A stretch of 64,000 nucleotides of DNA from NCBI GenBank assembly GCA_937770485.1, contig CALJHX010000030.1, positions 48,897 through 112,896 on the forward strand, read 5' to 3'. Numbering within the stretch: position 1 is the stretch's first letter; each line of letters opens with the position of its first letter. The position numbers and the translations under genes are program-made. Positions 15,687 to 26,301 of this stretch are shown piece by piece. Source of the DNA: an uncultured Verrucomicrobiae bacterium. Its GTDB lineage: Bacteria; Verrucomicrobiota; Verrucomicrobiia; Limisphaerales; UBA1096. The notes beneath the pieces were generated by a model. The model searched no databases, was not told where the DNA came from, and was given only the letters and a program-made list of their open reading frames with translations.

Positions 15687-16691
15687 ATGCGATCTCTGAT
15701 TCGAACACTACTATCATGCGTCGCACTCACTATGTTTGTCAGGCAATCAAACGCACAAACTACCAGCAAGCCAAAAATATTATCTGCTGTTCCTGTCACG
15801 CAATTGGATGCCTCTAAAATCCAAACGTGGATGTTGCCACCTCTCCGCATCAAAGAAAAGCCCTCGAAAGCTCATACACAAGGACTTCTTGTCCATCAAA
15901 ACGGATTTTTTGTTACAGCACGCCGAGACGATATAAAACCACGCCGCGCTCTTCTACTCTGGTTACGCTGCAATCCAAGTAACCAGAAAGTAAATTGCAA
16001 CGAGAGCAAGAGGAATTGGACTAAAATCTGGGATATTACGCCAACCTCCAAGCCTGCGAACTGGTCTGGAATGCTTGATCACCCCGGCGGATTTGATTCC
16101 GACGGTGATAATCTTTGGATTCCAATCTCACAAAGTCATCGTAACGGTAAGACCCTAGTCCGCAAGTTCTCAATACGTTCTTTGATAGACAAAGGTGATG
16201 CGACGCCTACCGAAAGTATAACCATTAAGGACCACATAGGTGCGATCGCGGTTTCACGAAGTCCAAAGCGCCTCTTTGGTGCTAATTGGGATACTTTGCT
16301 TACCTACGAGCTTCCTGTAGATGGCAACCCCATACAACACTACGAGCGCAACTCGTTCATTCGAAATTTGCCTAATTGGTCGATTGCGGTGCAGGACTGG
16401 AAGGTACACGAGGGGTTCTTGATCGCAAGCGGGCTCGACAAGAGTTCCAAGTTACTAGCAAGTCGTCCGCGCTCCTTAATCCAGTTGATCAATATTAAGA
16501 CACGGCAAATCACCGCGGAAATCAGACTGCCCCAACGTGCGTCAGGAAACTTTACGCGAGAAGGCATGTCGGTCTTCAATGAACATATCTGGCTACTACC
16601 AGATGATCTCGGTAAAGAGAATAAACTCTACCGATTCCCACTTAACGAACTATTAGAGATAGAACAAGAAAGCCTTCGGGTGAAGGATTAA
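15687..16691 (+). CDS. secreted protein of unknown function (DUF6454-like)
   Basis: 334 residues with a likely signal peptide (MRSLIRTLLSCVALTMFVRQSNAQ). Characteristic phrases are HTQGLLVHQNGFFVTARR, DHPGGFDSDGDNLWIPISQS and FGANWDTLLTYELPVDGNP. The 'HPGG.D.DG..lWIPi' motif and the blade-like pattern recall DUF6454 and other propeller proteins, but I am not certain of the family and no catalytic residues can be named. It starts 17 bases after an ankyrin tail and faces the LamG gene convergently. Confidence 0.6.
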   Translation: MRSLIRTLLSCVALTMFVRQSNAQTTSKPKILSAVPVTQLDASKIQTWMLPPLRIKEKPSKAHTQGLLVHQNGFFVTARRDDIKPRRALLLWLRCNPSNQKVNCNESKRNWTKIWDITPTSKPANWSGMLDHPGGFDSDGDNLWIPISQSHRNGKTLVRKFSIRSLIDKGDATPTESITIKDHIGAIAVSRSPKRLFGANWDTLLTYELPVDGNPIQHYERNSFIRNLPNWSIAVQDWKVHEGFLIASGLDKSSKLLASRPRSLIQLINIKTRQITAEIRLPQRASGNFTREGMSVFNEHIWLLPDDLGKENKLYRFPLNELLEIEQESLRVKD

Positions 16692-16708
16692 AAACTTAAG
16701 AAGTTTTT
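16691..16708. terminator. possible bidirectional terminator
   Basis: AAAACTT-AAG-AAGTTTT forms a 7-bp AT-rich hairpin between the convergent genes ending at 16691 and 16730, with a short T run on one side. Weak evidence. Confidence 0.3.
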
Positions 16709-16729
16709 CAAGAGCTGTGTTCTGTTTCA

Positions 16730-18448
16730 TTATAACTCCTCGGGGTGCTCATAATAGTAAGCTTCGGTTTTATCGTCGTAAATAGCTTTTTGTGGCCGAA
16801 ACCTGTTGAAAAGTTCTAATTTATCAGAGTCTGACAAAGGTATTATTGATTTAAACGCGATGTCAGCTCTAACTCCGTTATCCCGGTTGGAGCTACCATC
16901 CCCCGGCGGAAGGGAGTCAACAATCTGATTGAGGGAAGGCCCGCCAACACCCGAGTATATATTGCCGTTATTACTGTTCCTATAAATCACGTAGAAAATA
17001 TTACTGTTATCAATAATATTGTAATCCGCCGTATATGCCTCCGTAGTATTCGATCCCCCTATTGTTTTTGGCTTTGTGTGATTAACGTAAGTGTTTTGTG
17101 CATCCAAAGGTTTAAGCTCAAGAAAGCTGTAAAAACTTTGGTTGTAGTTAAGCCAACCGGTTTTAAGCGCTTTAGCCTTGGTAGACACTGCATTTTGGTT
17201 CCTGTCCATTAAGTATTCAATGAGCCCAGACCCTCTATTGGAAGTATTCATATAACACCACCAAAGATCATTCCCCCCCGATGTGTAGTGATCAAAGCCG
17301 TGAGTCTGCTCACCGACAAAGAAAAGTTCGCCTGTATCCAAATGGTATTGCGCCTCTCTCCAAGTATGAGATTCAATTTTTGTTCTTAAGACAATCCCGC
17401 TGGGTATTTCCCTGAATTCAGATGCAGCTTGATAAAATAACCTATCTTTATCTGTAGGAATTGACACCCCGGAATTTGCCCCGGGAACAATAAACCATTC
17501 AATAAAATCATTGGAGGAGAGCAAATAAGTATTTTCAGGGAATTTTATTTTAACCGCTTCTAAATCTTTTTCGATGGAGATTTCAGGTTTATCCGCTACA
17601 GGAGTGAACCTAAGCAGATAATTTTCAACAAGTTTTCTGTCAGGGTCACTGAGGGCGGAACTGAATATAATAAGCTGTTCAATCTCTCCAACAAAGTCGT
17701 AACCGGTTGAACTGTATGCACCAATGACTATCGCTGCGTTAGCTTGGATATTGTTTGAAGGCGCCCCTCCAACATTTAAGTTTTCTCCGTTGGCATAAAA
17801 AGCATGACTGTCGACTGTTAGCACAGTACTCCAAACCGTGGTCACTCCGTCATAGGCCGTAATGTCATCCCCAGAGTAGGTTGTTCCGGTGTACTGCTCC
17901 ACGACAAACCCTCCCTTGCTGTCATCCCTTTGGTGAGATGTATTATTTGAACCAATATTATATACATATGTACCCGATGAGGCAAAAGGAGCTTCTGCTT
18001 TGTAGTGGCCCAGCCAAAAAACAGTGAATTCCTTGGATTCAGCATTGGACAGTGTCCCTTTCAGAAATCTCCCATCCCCACCGACACTTGTATCGTCGAA
18101 AATTAATTTACCATGACGGCCATATTTGATGAGTTCCGGCGCTCCGTTCCCCCCTTGAGCTGAGCGGACAATCATCTCATCCAGAGAATCACCATTGCCA
18201 TCTATCGGAGTCCATGAAACGACAACTCCACCATCGGTCTCAACTCCCGTTTTGCCGTCGTAGTGGGCCACCAATGATTCAAACGCCTGGGTTGATAAAT
18301 CAGGAATATCCGAGGACAGCCCCTTGCCCAACATGTTACATGTCAGAGATAGTAAGCTCATGGATAAAATTATAATGGAATAAGCATTCATGAATGCAAT
18401 TTTACTAAACGAAGCTTTCTTTTTTATGTTTCTCAAATACGGTGGCAT
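16730..18448 (-). CDS. secreted LamG/concanavalin-like domain protein
   Basis: 572 residues. A hydrophobic segment at about 19-40 (MNAYSIIILSMSLLSLTCNM) is probably a signal peptide, so the true start may be the ATG of MNAYS. Residues about 55-280 form a LamG-type jelly roll (SLVAHYDGKTGVETDGGVVV, FTVFWLGHYKAEAPFASSG, FVGEIEQLIIFSSALSDPDR); this fold commonly binds glycans. The C-terminal 300 residues have no family I recognise. It is the only leftward gene in the 5.7-23.5 kb stretch and is not preceded by a leader repeat. AT-rich, likely acquired. Confidence 0.72.
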   Translation of the reverse strand: MPPYLRNIKKKASFSKIAFMNAYSIIILSMSLLSLTCNMLGKGLSSDIPDLSTQAFESLVAHYDGKTGVETDGGVVVSWTPIDGNGDSLDEMIVRSAQGGNGAPELIKYGRHGKLIFDDTSVGGDGRFLKGTLSNAESKEFTVFWLGHYKAEAPFASSGTYVYNIGSNNTSHQRDDSKGGFVVEQYTGTTYSGDDITAYDGVTTVWSTVLTVDSHAFYANGENLNVGGAPSNNIQANAAIVIGAYSSTGYDFVGEIEQLIIFSSALSDPDRKLVENYLLRFTPVADKPEISIEKDLEAVKIKFPENTYLLSSNDFIEWFIVPGANSGVSIPTDKDRLFYQAASEFREIPSGIVLRTKIESHTWREAQYHLDTGELFFVGEQTHGFDHYTSGGNDLWWCYMNTSNRGSGLIEYLMDRNQNAVSTKAKALKTGWLNYNQSFYSFLELKPLDAQNTYVNHTKPKTIGGSNTTEAYTADYNIIDNSNIFYVIYRNSNNGNIYSGVGGPSLNQIVDSLPPGDGSSNRDNGVRADIAFKSIIPLSDSDKLELFNRFRPQKAIYDDKTEAYYYEHPEEL

Positions 18449-18614
18449 AAGGAAAAGTTTTCCAGTTGCTGCCAGCTGTCAAGTGCTTTATGGCGCATAA
18501 GAATTTACTGTGAAAACAATGAGGATTAGATATTAAATAACTAGGGTTAGACTTTATCTACTTCACTATTTGTTCCAATTAAAAGTGTGAATTTTCTGAT
18601 TAGTATGGCGGAGT

Positions 18615-18697
18615 CTGTCAACAAAACTGAAACCACCTACATCCTGTCTAAACACGGTGGCAAGACGAGTGAAGCATGTAAAGCTGATCGCAACTAA
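18615..18697 (+). repeat. orphan ankyrin tail repeat (copy 9)
   Basis: Reads VNKTETTYILSKHGGKTSEACKADRN and TAA, a diverged tail with no ankyrin repeats upstream. It lies 12 bases before repeat R4. The gap 18449-18614 is AT-rich with nothing recognisable. Confidence 0.7.
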
Positions 18698-18709
18698 AAA
18701 CCGCCTCTG

Positions 18710-18766
18710 CGGCAACAGTTGAAACGCCTTGAAAACTGCATTCAACGGTATAAATGTCGGTTCACC
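18710..18766 (+). repeat. pre-leader repeat R4
   Basis: 57 nt directly before the ATG at 18767; encodes RQQLKRLENCIQRYKCRFT in frame. It differs from R3 mainly in the second half. A TTG inside it (18719) would be an alternative start but is part of the repeat. Confidence 0.8.
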
Positions 18767-20155
18767 ATGAAATCACAACTGATCGCAACCGTCGTAGCCG
18801 CGCTTCTGGTTGGATGCGGGGGGGCGCAGCTGTTCTCTCCTGTTGAACCCGCCGAACCAGTTGCCAAAAAGCCAGCGCAGCAGTCGTCTCCACCTCAGGC
18901 GAGCTTAGCGGCAATCTATCCAAGGCCAGTTTTCGAGCCCATGAGCCTTGAGCAATACAAGGCAGCTCATCCCAACTTGCCCGGGCTTGATTGCGGCATA
19001 GAAAAATTCTTTGATACGTACATCAATGTCTTTGGTGTCACCATTGCAGCAATGCCAAATACACCCCTGCCCGAGATCATTCACGCGGCAAAGATCTACG
19101 CCCAGCTCATCGACAACGACGAAAACTTCATCCCGGACGATCCAAGAATTTTCGATTATCATCAGAAAGATCCCGAGGGACGGAATTACCTCATCGTCCT
19201 GGTCGATACCAAGGCACTGGATAACGCATGGATCGCCTTCAAGCCCGGCCAGCCCTTCTGGGTTCCGGCGCAGGCGCTTCGCCCCGGGCACTCCGGCGTC
19301 GGACACTCGCGGGACGGCGAAATGGACATCGCGGTCGAAGAATTGTTCCACAAGTACGGCAAAGCGTTCCAGGCTGTTTACCCGAAGGATTTTGGTCTAC
19401 CAGACGAGGAGGCCGGTGATACGTGGTCGTCAACCTTGTCCGATGCAATGGATCGAGCACGCGGTATCGACCGGACGGTGAAGCCTGTGGATGGCAGATG
19501 GGTCTATCCGGAAAGCGCTTGGTATTCGTACAACGCGACCTCATGCGGTTGGGGATGCCAACTCGATGAGTACCTGTGGCACGTCTGGGCCACGAATATC
19601 GGTTACAATGAGATGCTCACAAGAGCACCTGAGGCACCCAAAGAGGAGGCCAAACCCCGAGGCTGGTGCGAGAACCTTCACTCCGAATGGAAGCCATGCA
19701 CCAGGCAGGAGCTCAAGGAGATGGATTTTGCTGCCTATCACTTAATCAACAACAAAAACTATCAACTGCCCACTAGTATCCCCTTCGGCGAGTATGGTGG
19801 CAACAAAGTCGAATATCACGGTTACGAAATGGACGTGCGACCCAATAAGGGACAGCGTTTCACCATCAACCGGAACTTCAATCCGAAGCTGACATTAAAA
19901 CGCGGAAACACCTATTACTTCGATCAATCCCTAGAAACCAATGCTGGCTTTCCACTCAGATTTTCCACGGCTAAGGACGGCTCTCACCGTGGAGGCGAAG
20001 AGTATCGAGAAGGCGTGGCGGTCAAAGGTGTGCCAGGAAAGCGAGGTTCCTATGTCAGGATCACCGTGGCCGACAAAGCGCCCGATCAACTTCATCTGTA
20101 TTGTTCAGATCAACTCGGGATGGCCGGTGAGAGCATTCTTGTGATCGAGGATTGA
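18767..20155 (+). CDS. lipoprotein with cupredoxin-like C-terminal domain, function unknown
   Basis: 462 residues. Leader MKSQLIATVVAALLVGC (Cys17), nearly identical to that of the ankyrin-deacetylase gene, then a Pro/Gln-rich linker. The middle (about 60-320) is unfamiliar; it includes GHSRDGEMDIAVEELFHKYG and two Cys pairs, and a metallohydrolase-like role is possible but unproven. The last 100 residues (LTLKRGNTYYFDQSLETNAG, HRGGEEYREGVAVKGVPGKR, LHLYCSDQLGMAG) resemble a cupredoxin-like domain seen in marine bacterial and phage proteins ('YYCsnHsGMgG'), though the His of that motif is replaced. The ankyrin part has been replaced by unrelated sequence behind the shared leader. Confidence 0.6.
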   Translation: MKSQLIATVVAALLVGCGGAQLFSPVEPAEPVAKKPAQQSSPPQASLAAIYPRPVFEPMSLEQYKAAHPNLPGLDCGIEKFFDTYINVFGVTIAAMPNTPLPEIIHAAKIYAQLIDNDENFIPDDPRIFDYHQKDPEGRNYLIVLVDTKALDNAWIAFKPGQPFWVPAQALRPGHSGVGHSRDGEMDIAVEELFHKYGKAFQAVYPKDFGLPDEEAGDTWSSTLSDAMDRARGIDRTVKPVDGRWVYPESAWYSYNATSCGWGCQLDEYLWHVWATNIGYNEMLTRAPEAPKEEAKPRGWCENLHSEWKPCTRQELKEMDFAAYHLINNKNYQLPTSIPFGEYGGNKVEYHGYEMDVRPNKGQRFTINRNFNPKLTLKRGNTYYFDQSLETNAGFPLRFSTAKDGSHRGGEEYREGVAVKGVPGKRGSYVRITVADKAPDQLHLYCSDQLGMAGESILVIED

Positions 20156-20361
20156 TTTGAGCGGCTATTCCTGACTACCGCATGGAGAGCAAAAACCAAA
20201 CCGCTCCGGGTTCTAATTATTCATCACAATTCCAATTGAAGACGGAGCCAAGACGGCTTTTCTGGCCGGCAAAATGAAGACCGTTGACCAGAATCGGACG
20301 AAGCAATGATCAAGCTAGCTGAGAAACCCCTTAAGTAGCTGGTGATAAAACAATAAAAGAA

Positions 20362-20411
20362 TGGAGCGGGTAGTGAGCCTAGAACCCGCGACAGTCACCT
20401 TGGAAAGGTGA
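20362..20411 (-). other. decayed 3' half of tRNA-Gly (UCC)
   Basis: Minus strand: TCACC-TTTCCAA-GGTGA is a complete anticodon arm with anticodon TCC, followed by GCGGGTTCTAG (a T-arm whose 3' strand is mismatched) and CCCGCTCCA. The acceptor 5' half and D-arm are missing. A 3' tRNA half ending in CCA is what an integrase leaves at an attachment site. The rest of the gap 20156-20619 shows nothing I can name. Confidence 0.6.
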
Positions 20412-20598
20412 ATATTTAAAAACCTTAAAAACACTTATTATTTAATAAAAACACCGATTTTAGCCCTTTTCTGCTTTACATGCACACAAGCTTTCTCGTG
20501 AAATTATTATAGTATTAATTTATAACTTTCAATATTGAGCGTAAAATCAATTTTACTAATTCTTCGTCAGGGGCAACTCTGTCTCTTTCCGGAACTAA

Positions 20599-22968
<2,370 letters not shown>

Positions 22969-22980
22969 CGGATAACCCGG

Positions 22981-23008
22981 GGCGGGCCGATAAACGCGTC
23001 GGCCCGCC
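22981..23008 (+). terminator. hairpin downstream of katG
   Basis: GGCGGGCCGA and TCGGCCCGCC form a perfect 10-bp stem around an 8-nt loop, 12 bases after the katG stop, followed by GCGTTTATAT. The U-tract is poor, so termination efficiency is uncertain. Confidence 0.55.
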
Positions 23009-23122
23009 GCGTTTATATAAGGCGCATTCGGGCTGGGTTTTGATAATGAATGTTTCTTGGAGGATTCGGTCTTTACAGGGCACTTTACTTAATTTGAACC
23101 AAGAAACAGCAATTGCCTCTGA

Positions 23123-23257
23123 CTACAGTGAGTTCGATATAAAAAACGAATGTTCCTCTACCCATTCAGATTCCTGATTTACCCTGAAATCTTTGACCAA
23201 CTCCCAGAGGCGACCATCATCTACGTCGAATAGCGCTTCGATTGGATGTTTTAAAGA
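23123..23257 (-). pseudogene. short protein-like remnant of unknown family
   Basis: A 45-codon open stretch without a start codon, reading HPIEALFDVDDGRLWELVKD and FRVNQESEWVEEHSFF. The composition looks coding, but I do not recognise it. It is bounded by a stop upstream and so is probably the end of a decayed gene. Other parts of the gap 22969-23639 are AT-rich and empty apart from the tail copy below. Confidence 0.25.
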
Positions 23258-23424
23258 TTAAGATACCGGGACTGAATTTGTTCATTTGTCTAAGGGAAAC
23301 CGAACATCAGCACTTTAAAAAACGCTTTAAATCCTGATGGAAACAAAGCAGAACTTTCGTACAAACGTGAATAGATACAGTCAAGCGCCTCACAACCAAT
23401 CATAACGCAGATGACATCGTAATC

Positions 23425-23487
23425 CCCGACTTCCTCCGCAAAATCGGCGGCAAGACGGGTAAAGAATCGAAAACTGCAGGGAAATAA
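23425..23487 (+). repeat. orphan ankyrin tail repeat (copy 10)
   Basis: Reads DFLRKIGGKTGKESKTAGK and TAA, a diverged tail. It is the last copy in the window, 150 bases before tRNA-Lys, and marks the right edge of the accessory region. Confidence 0.7.
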
Positions 23488-23639
23488 AGTGAGCGTAACA
23501 AGCTTTCAAATTTTATTCTAAAAAACGTCCCCTGACATTTTTTAATCCAATAGTTCTAGCTTTTGCTTGTTAGAGGTGTCCCAAACCTACGCCTAAGTTA
23601 CACCCAAGTGGTGTTTTAAGCTCTAAATAAAAGGAAAAA

Positions 23640-23714
<75 letters not shown>

Positions 23715-23866
23715 ACACCAATCTCCGACGCCGATGCGTCGAGAGCGGCGTTTTGTAGTCATGGAAGAGGCGGCGTGCAAGTTTTTTGTTGGCCGCCCTG
23801 TGAATGGAAATTGGTTTGGACGGCGGGGAACCGGTGTCCATACTGCGCCACCTCGTGAGCGGCGGT

Positions 23867-24904
23867 ATGGAACAGTCAAACTCAGCGGCGAAACAGGGGC
23901 GAACCATTGTAAGCCGCTACTGGTTTCTTGCGATGCTCCTGATGATGATCCCGGCGGGGCTTTGGCTGCCGGAAGGCGGCCGAGCCATCAAGGACGCCGG
24001 TTGGATGACGCCGGTGCTGGTCGGGATGATGATGGGCATCTCCGGTTTCACACTGGACACCGGCAAGCTACACCGGCAAGCGGCCAATCTTGGCGCGATC
24101 TCGCTGGTCCTTTTCTCGACCTACTGCGTGGCGCCGGCGGTGGCGTACGGCCTGGCATTTTGGCTGCAACCGGCGGGCCACCCGCATTTCCTCACAGCAG
24201 TGATGATCATGGCAGCACAGGCGAGCAGCCTTGCCTCGGCGCTAGCGCTGACCGTGCTCTCGCGAGGCAACCAGGAACTAGCGCTCATCTTTACGCTGCT
24301 GTCGAGTTCGCTGACCGTGGTGCTGACGCCGCTCGTGCTGCAGTTGAGCATCGGCGCCTCGGTCGAGATTCCGCTTGGCCAGATGATCCTCAAAATGCTG
24401 CTCGTCGTCGTGATTCCCGTGGCGCTTGGCCAAGCGCTTCGCCGGTTTTTGTGGGCCAAGGCCAAACCGTTGCTCAAGGGCATCCGCCTAGTTCCACAGC
24501 TGATCATTCTCGTGTTCGTGTACTCCGGTTTCTCGGTGGCCACCGGCCAAATAAGCGGCAACGCCGACATCGTGCTGCGCATTGTCGCGCTCTCCGCGCT
24601 GCTGCACGCGTTCCTGCTGGGGTGGAACTATTGCGTGTCGGTGCTGTTGCGAATGGACAGTGGCACCGGCACGGCGCTCGTCTTTTGCGGCTCGCAAAAA
24701 ACATTGCCGAACGGCATCTACCTTTGGCAGCATTTCTTCAGCGAGAACCCCATCGGCGCGCTGCCGCTTGCGCTGTATCACCTGATTCAACTGATCGCCG
24801 ACACCCTGCTAGTCCCCTTCCTCGGGCGCCGCAATCAAGCAGAAATTAAACCCAGAACCGAGAATCCAGAACCGAAAACCGACGATCAGTTTCGCATCCA
24901 GTAG
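23867..24904 (+). CDS. bile acid:sodium symporter-like (SBF-like) transporter
   Basis: About 345 residues from the ATG at 23867 (an upstream ATG at 23804 would add a non-membrane extension). About ten membrane helices with the BASS/SBF-like signatures GMMMGISGFTLDTGKL, MIMAAQASSLASALALTVLS and VFCGSQKTLPNGIYLW. The latter two mark the crossover helices of the two inverted five-helix repeats. The family imports organic anions with sodium; the substrate here is unknown. A palindrome copy (24423-24436) lies inside the gene and encodes LGQA. The 3' end overlaps the convergent MFS gene by 19 bases. Confidence 0.82.
   Translation: MEQSNSAAKQGRTIVSRYWFLAMLLMMIPAGLWLPEGGRAIKDAGWMTPVLVGMMMGISGFTLDTGKLHRQAANLGAISLVLFSTYCVAPAVAYGLAFWLQPAGHPHFLTAVMIMAAQASSLASALALTVLSRGNQELALIFTLLSSSLTVVLTPLVLQLSIGASVEIPLGQMILKMLLVVVIPVALGQALRRFLWAKAKPLLKGIRLVPQLIILVFVYSGFSVATGQISGNADIVLRIVALSALLHAFLLGWNYCVSVLLRMDSGTGTALVFCGSQKTLPNGIYLWQHFFSENPIGALPLALYHLIQLIADTLLVPFLGRRNQAEIKPRTENPEPKTDDQFRIQ
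24423..24436. repeat. CGCTTGGCCAAGCG palindrome, copy 1
   Basis: Exact copy, extended to the 16-bp palindrome GCGCTTGGCCAAGCGC (24422-24437), inside the SBF-like gene. Confidence 0.9.
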
Positions 24905-26301
24905 CGCAATGGCGAATGTCGGATGAGGTCGAAGAGGAACTCGTTCAACCGGGCGGCCTTGGCTTCTTCAAGCCGCACGGTGGCCAGCGCCGTAATCAGC
25001 AGCACTGCCGCGACACCGGCGAAGTAGATGGTGTATTCGTTCCACTCAACGCCGAGCCAGACCCACTCCCGGCCGGACAGGATGTCGATCATCAGCCCCC
25101 AAAGCATCGGCGACAGGCCCATGGCCATGTTGCCGACGACGGCGAACACGGCGAAGTAGTGGATGCTGCCCAGGCGCGGCACGGTCGCCATGGCCAGCCG
25201 CGTAATCGACATGGTGACACTCGCCAGAACGAAGCCGAAGCTGAAGTATAGTCCGGTTATTACAAAAAAATTGATCGGCACCACCCCGCCGGCGATCAGC
25301 CCAAACACCGCCACGCAAACCAAGCCAATGGCTAGGCCGAAAAAAATGATCGGCCGGCTGCCCATGCGGTCGAGACGCGACTTAAGAAACCAAAGCGTCC
25401 CGAGTGCGCCGACGAACTTGGCCGCCGAGGCGAGCATGATGTGGTTGTCCTGCATGCCTGCCTCGGCCTTGAGGTACTTGACCGTAAACGCGGCCAGACC
25501 ACCCAGCGCGATCGCCATGAACAACTCCACCCAGAGCAGTTTGCGAAACGGCTGGTTCGCGAAAATCTCGGCCCAAGGCGCCTCCTGCCTTTTCCCTGCC
25601 TCCTCGCTTGGCGGCGCGACGTCCGGCACCCGCCGAATGAAGTAGATGCTCCCCGCCCCCGCGAGGCAGCTGAACGCGAACAGGACACTGAACTGCCCGC
25701 TCGTCGGCGGTTGGGCAAGGTACACCGCGGCCAGCAGGAAAGCCACGAGGCTGCCGGCATTGACGAAGGCGCTCTCGAACGTGAGATAGCGGCCTCGGAT
25801 GTCCTCCGGGATCAGCCCGCGAATCCACGGATACCAAGCGCAACTGGCGATGCCGCGAACCACGTTGAAGGCGAACAACAGCACGAGTACCAGCGCGAGC
25901 TGGCTTTGCTGGTTGATCACGCCATCCATCAACGGCACGAAAACCAGCCCGAACACGAAAACCAACCGCAACGACCAGCCGGTGGTGATGAACAGCTTGT
26001 AGCCCCAGCGCCCCACGTGCGCGGCGACAGGAATCTGGAAAACGACCATCAGCGGCGTCATCCCGGCGATGAGACCAATCACGATGGCGCTGGCCCCGAG
26101 ACTCACCGCGTACAGGAAGATCGGGCTGTCCATGATGATCTGGCACGACAGAAAATTGAGGAAGAAAAACCAGAACAGGCTTTGGATACCTCTGGGGAAT
26201 TGGGGCTTGGCAGCGTGGTCCCTCAAGGCCGGTAAGTGGGCCACAGTTCGCAGGGATTGGTCAAGCGGGCGCTCAGAAACCCCGACCTGACTTCTTCGCA
26301 T
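24886..26301 (-). CDS. major facilitator superfamily transporter
   Basis: 471 residues with twelve predicted helices. The first begins near residue 40 (LFWFFFLNFLSCQIIMDSPI). The loop between helices 2 and 3 has HVGRWGYK, a weak form of the MFS motif A, and GLIPEDIRGRYLTFESAFVN is typical of a subgroup of uncharacterised MFS proteins in PVC bacteria. Substrate unknown. Its start overlaps the end of the upstream unknown gene by 29 bases on the same strand, and that gene overlaps mscS by 4, so the three form one leftward operon. Confidence 0.85.
   Translation of the reverse strand: MRRSQVGVSERPLDQSLRTVAHLPALRDHAAKPQFPRGIQSLFWFFFLNFLSCQIIMDSPIFLYAVSLGASAIVIGLIAGMTPLMVVFQIPVAAHVGRWGYKLFITTGWSLRLVFVFGLVFVPLMDGVINQQSQLALVLVLLFAFNVVRGIASCAWYPWIRGLIPEDIRGRYLTFESAFVNAGSLVAFLLAAVYLAQPPTSGQFSVLFAFSCLAGAGSIYFIRRVPDVAPPSEEAGKRQEAPWAEIFANQPFRKLLWVELFMAIALGGLAAFTVKYLKAEAGMQDNHIMLASAAKFVGALGTLWFLKSRLDRMGSRPIIFFGLAIGLVCVAVFGLIAGGVVPINFFVITGLYFSFGFVLASVTMSITRLAMATVPRLGSIHYFAVFAVVGNMAMGLSPMLWGLMIDILSGREWVWLGVEWNEYTIYFAGVAAVLLITALATVRLEEAKAARLNEFLFDLIRHSPLRYWMRN

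Noticed and set aside
23734..24849. Plus-strand ORF of 371 codons overlapping the SBF-like transporter
   Set aside because: Same strand, other frame; Arg/His/Ala-rich and without membrane helices, while the overlapping frame is a clear transporter.
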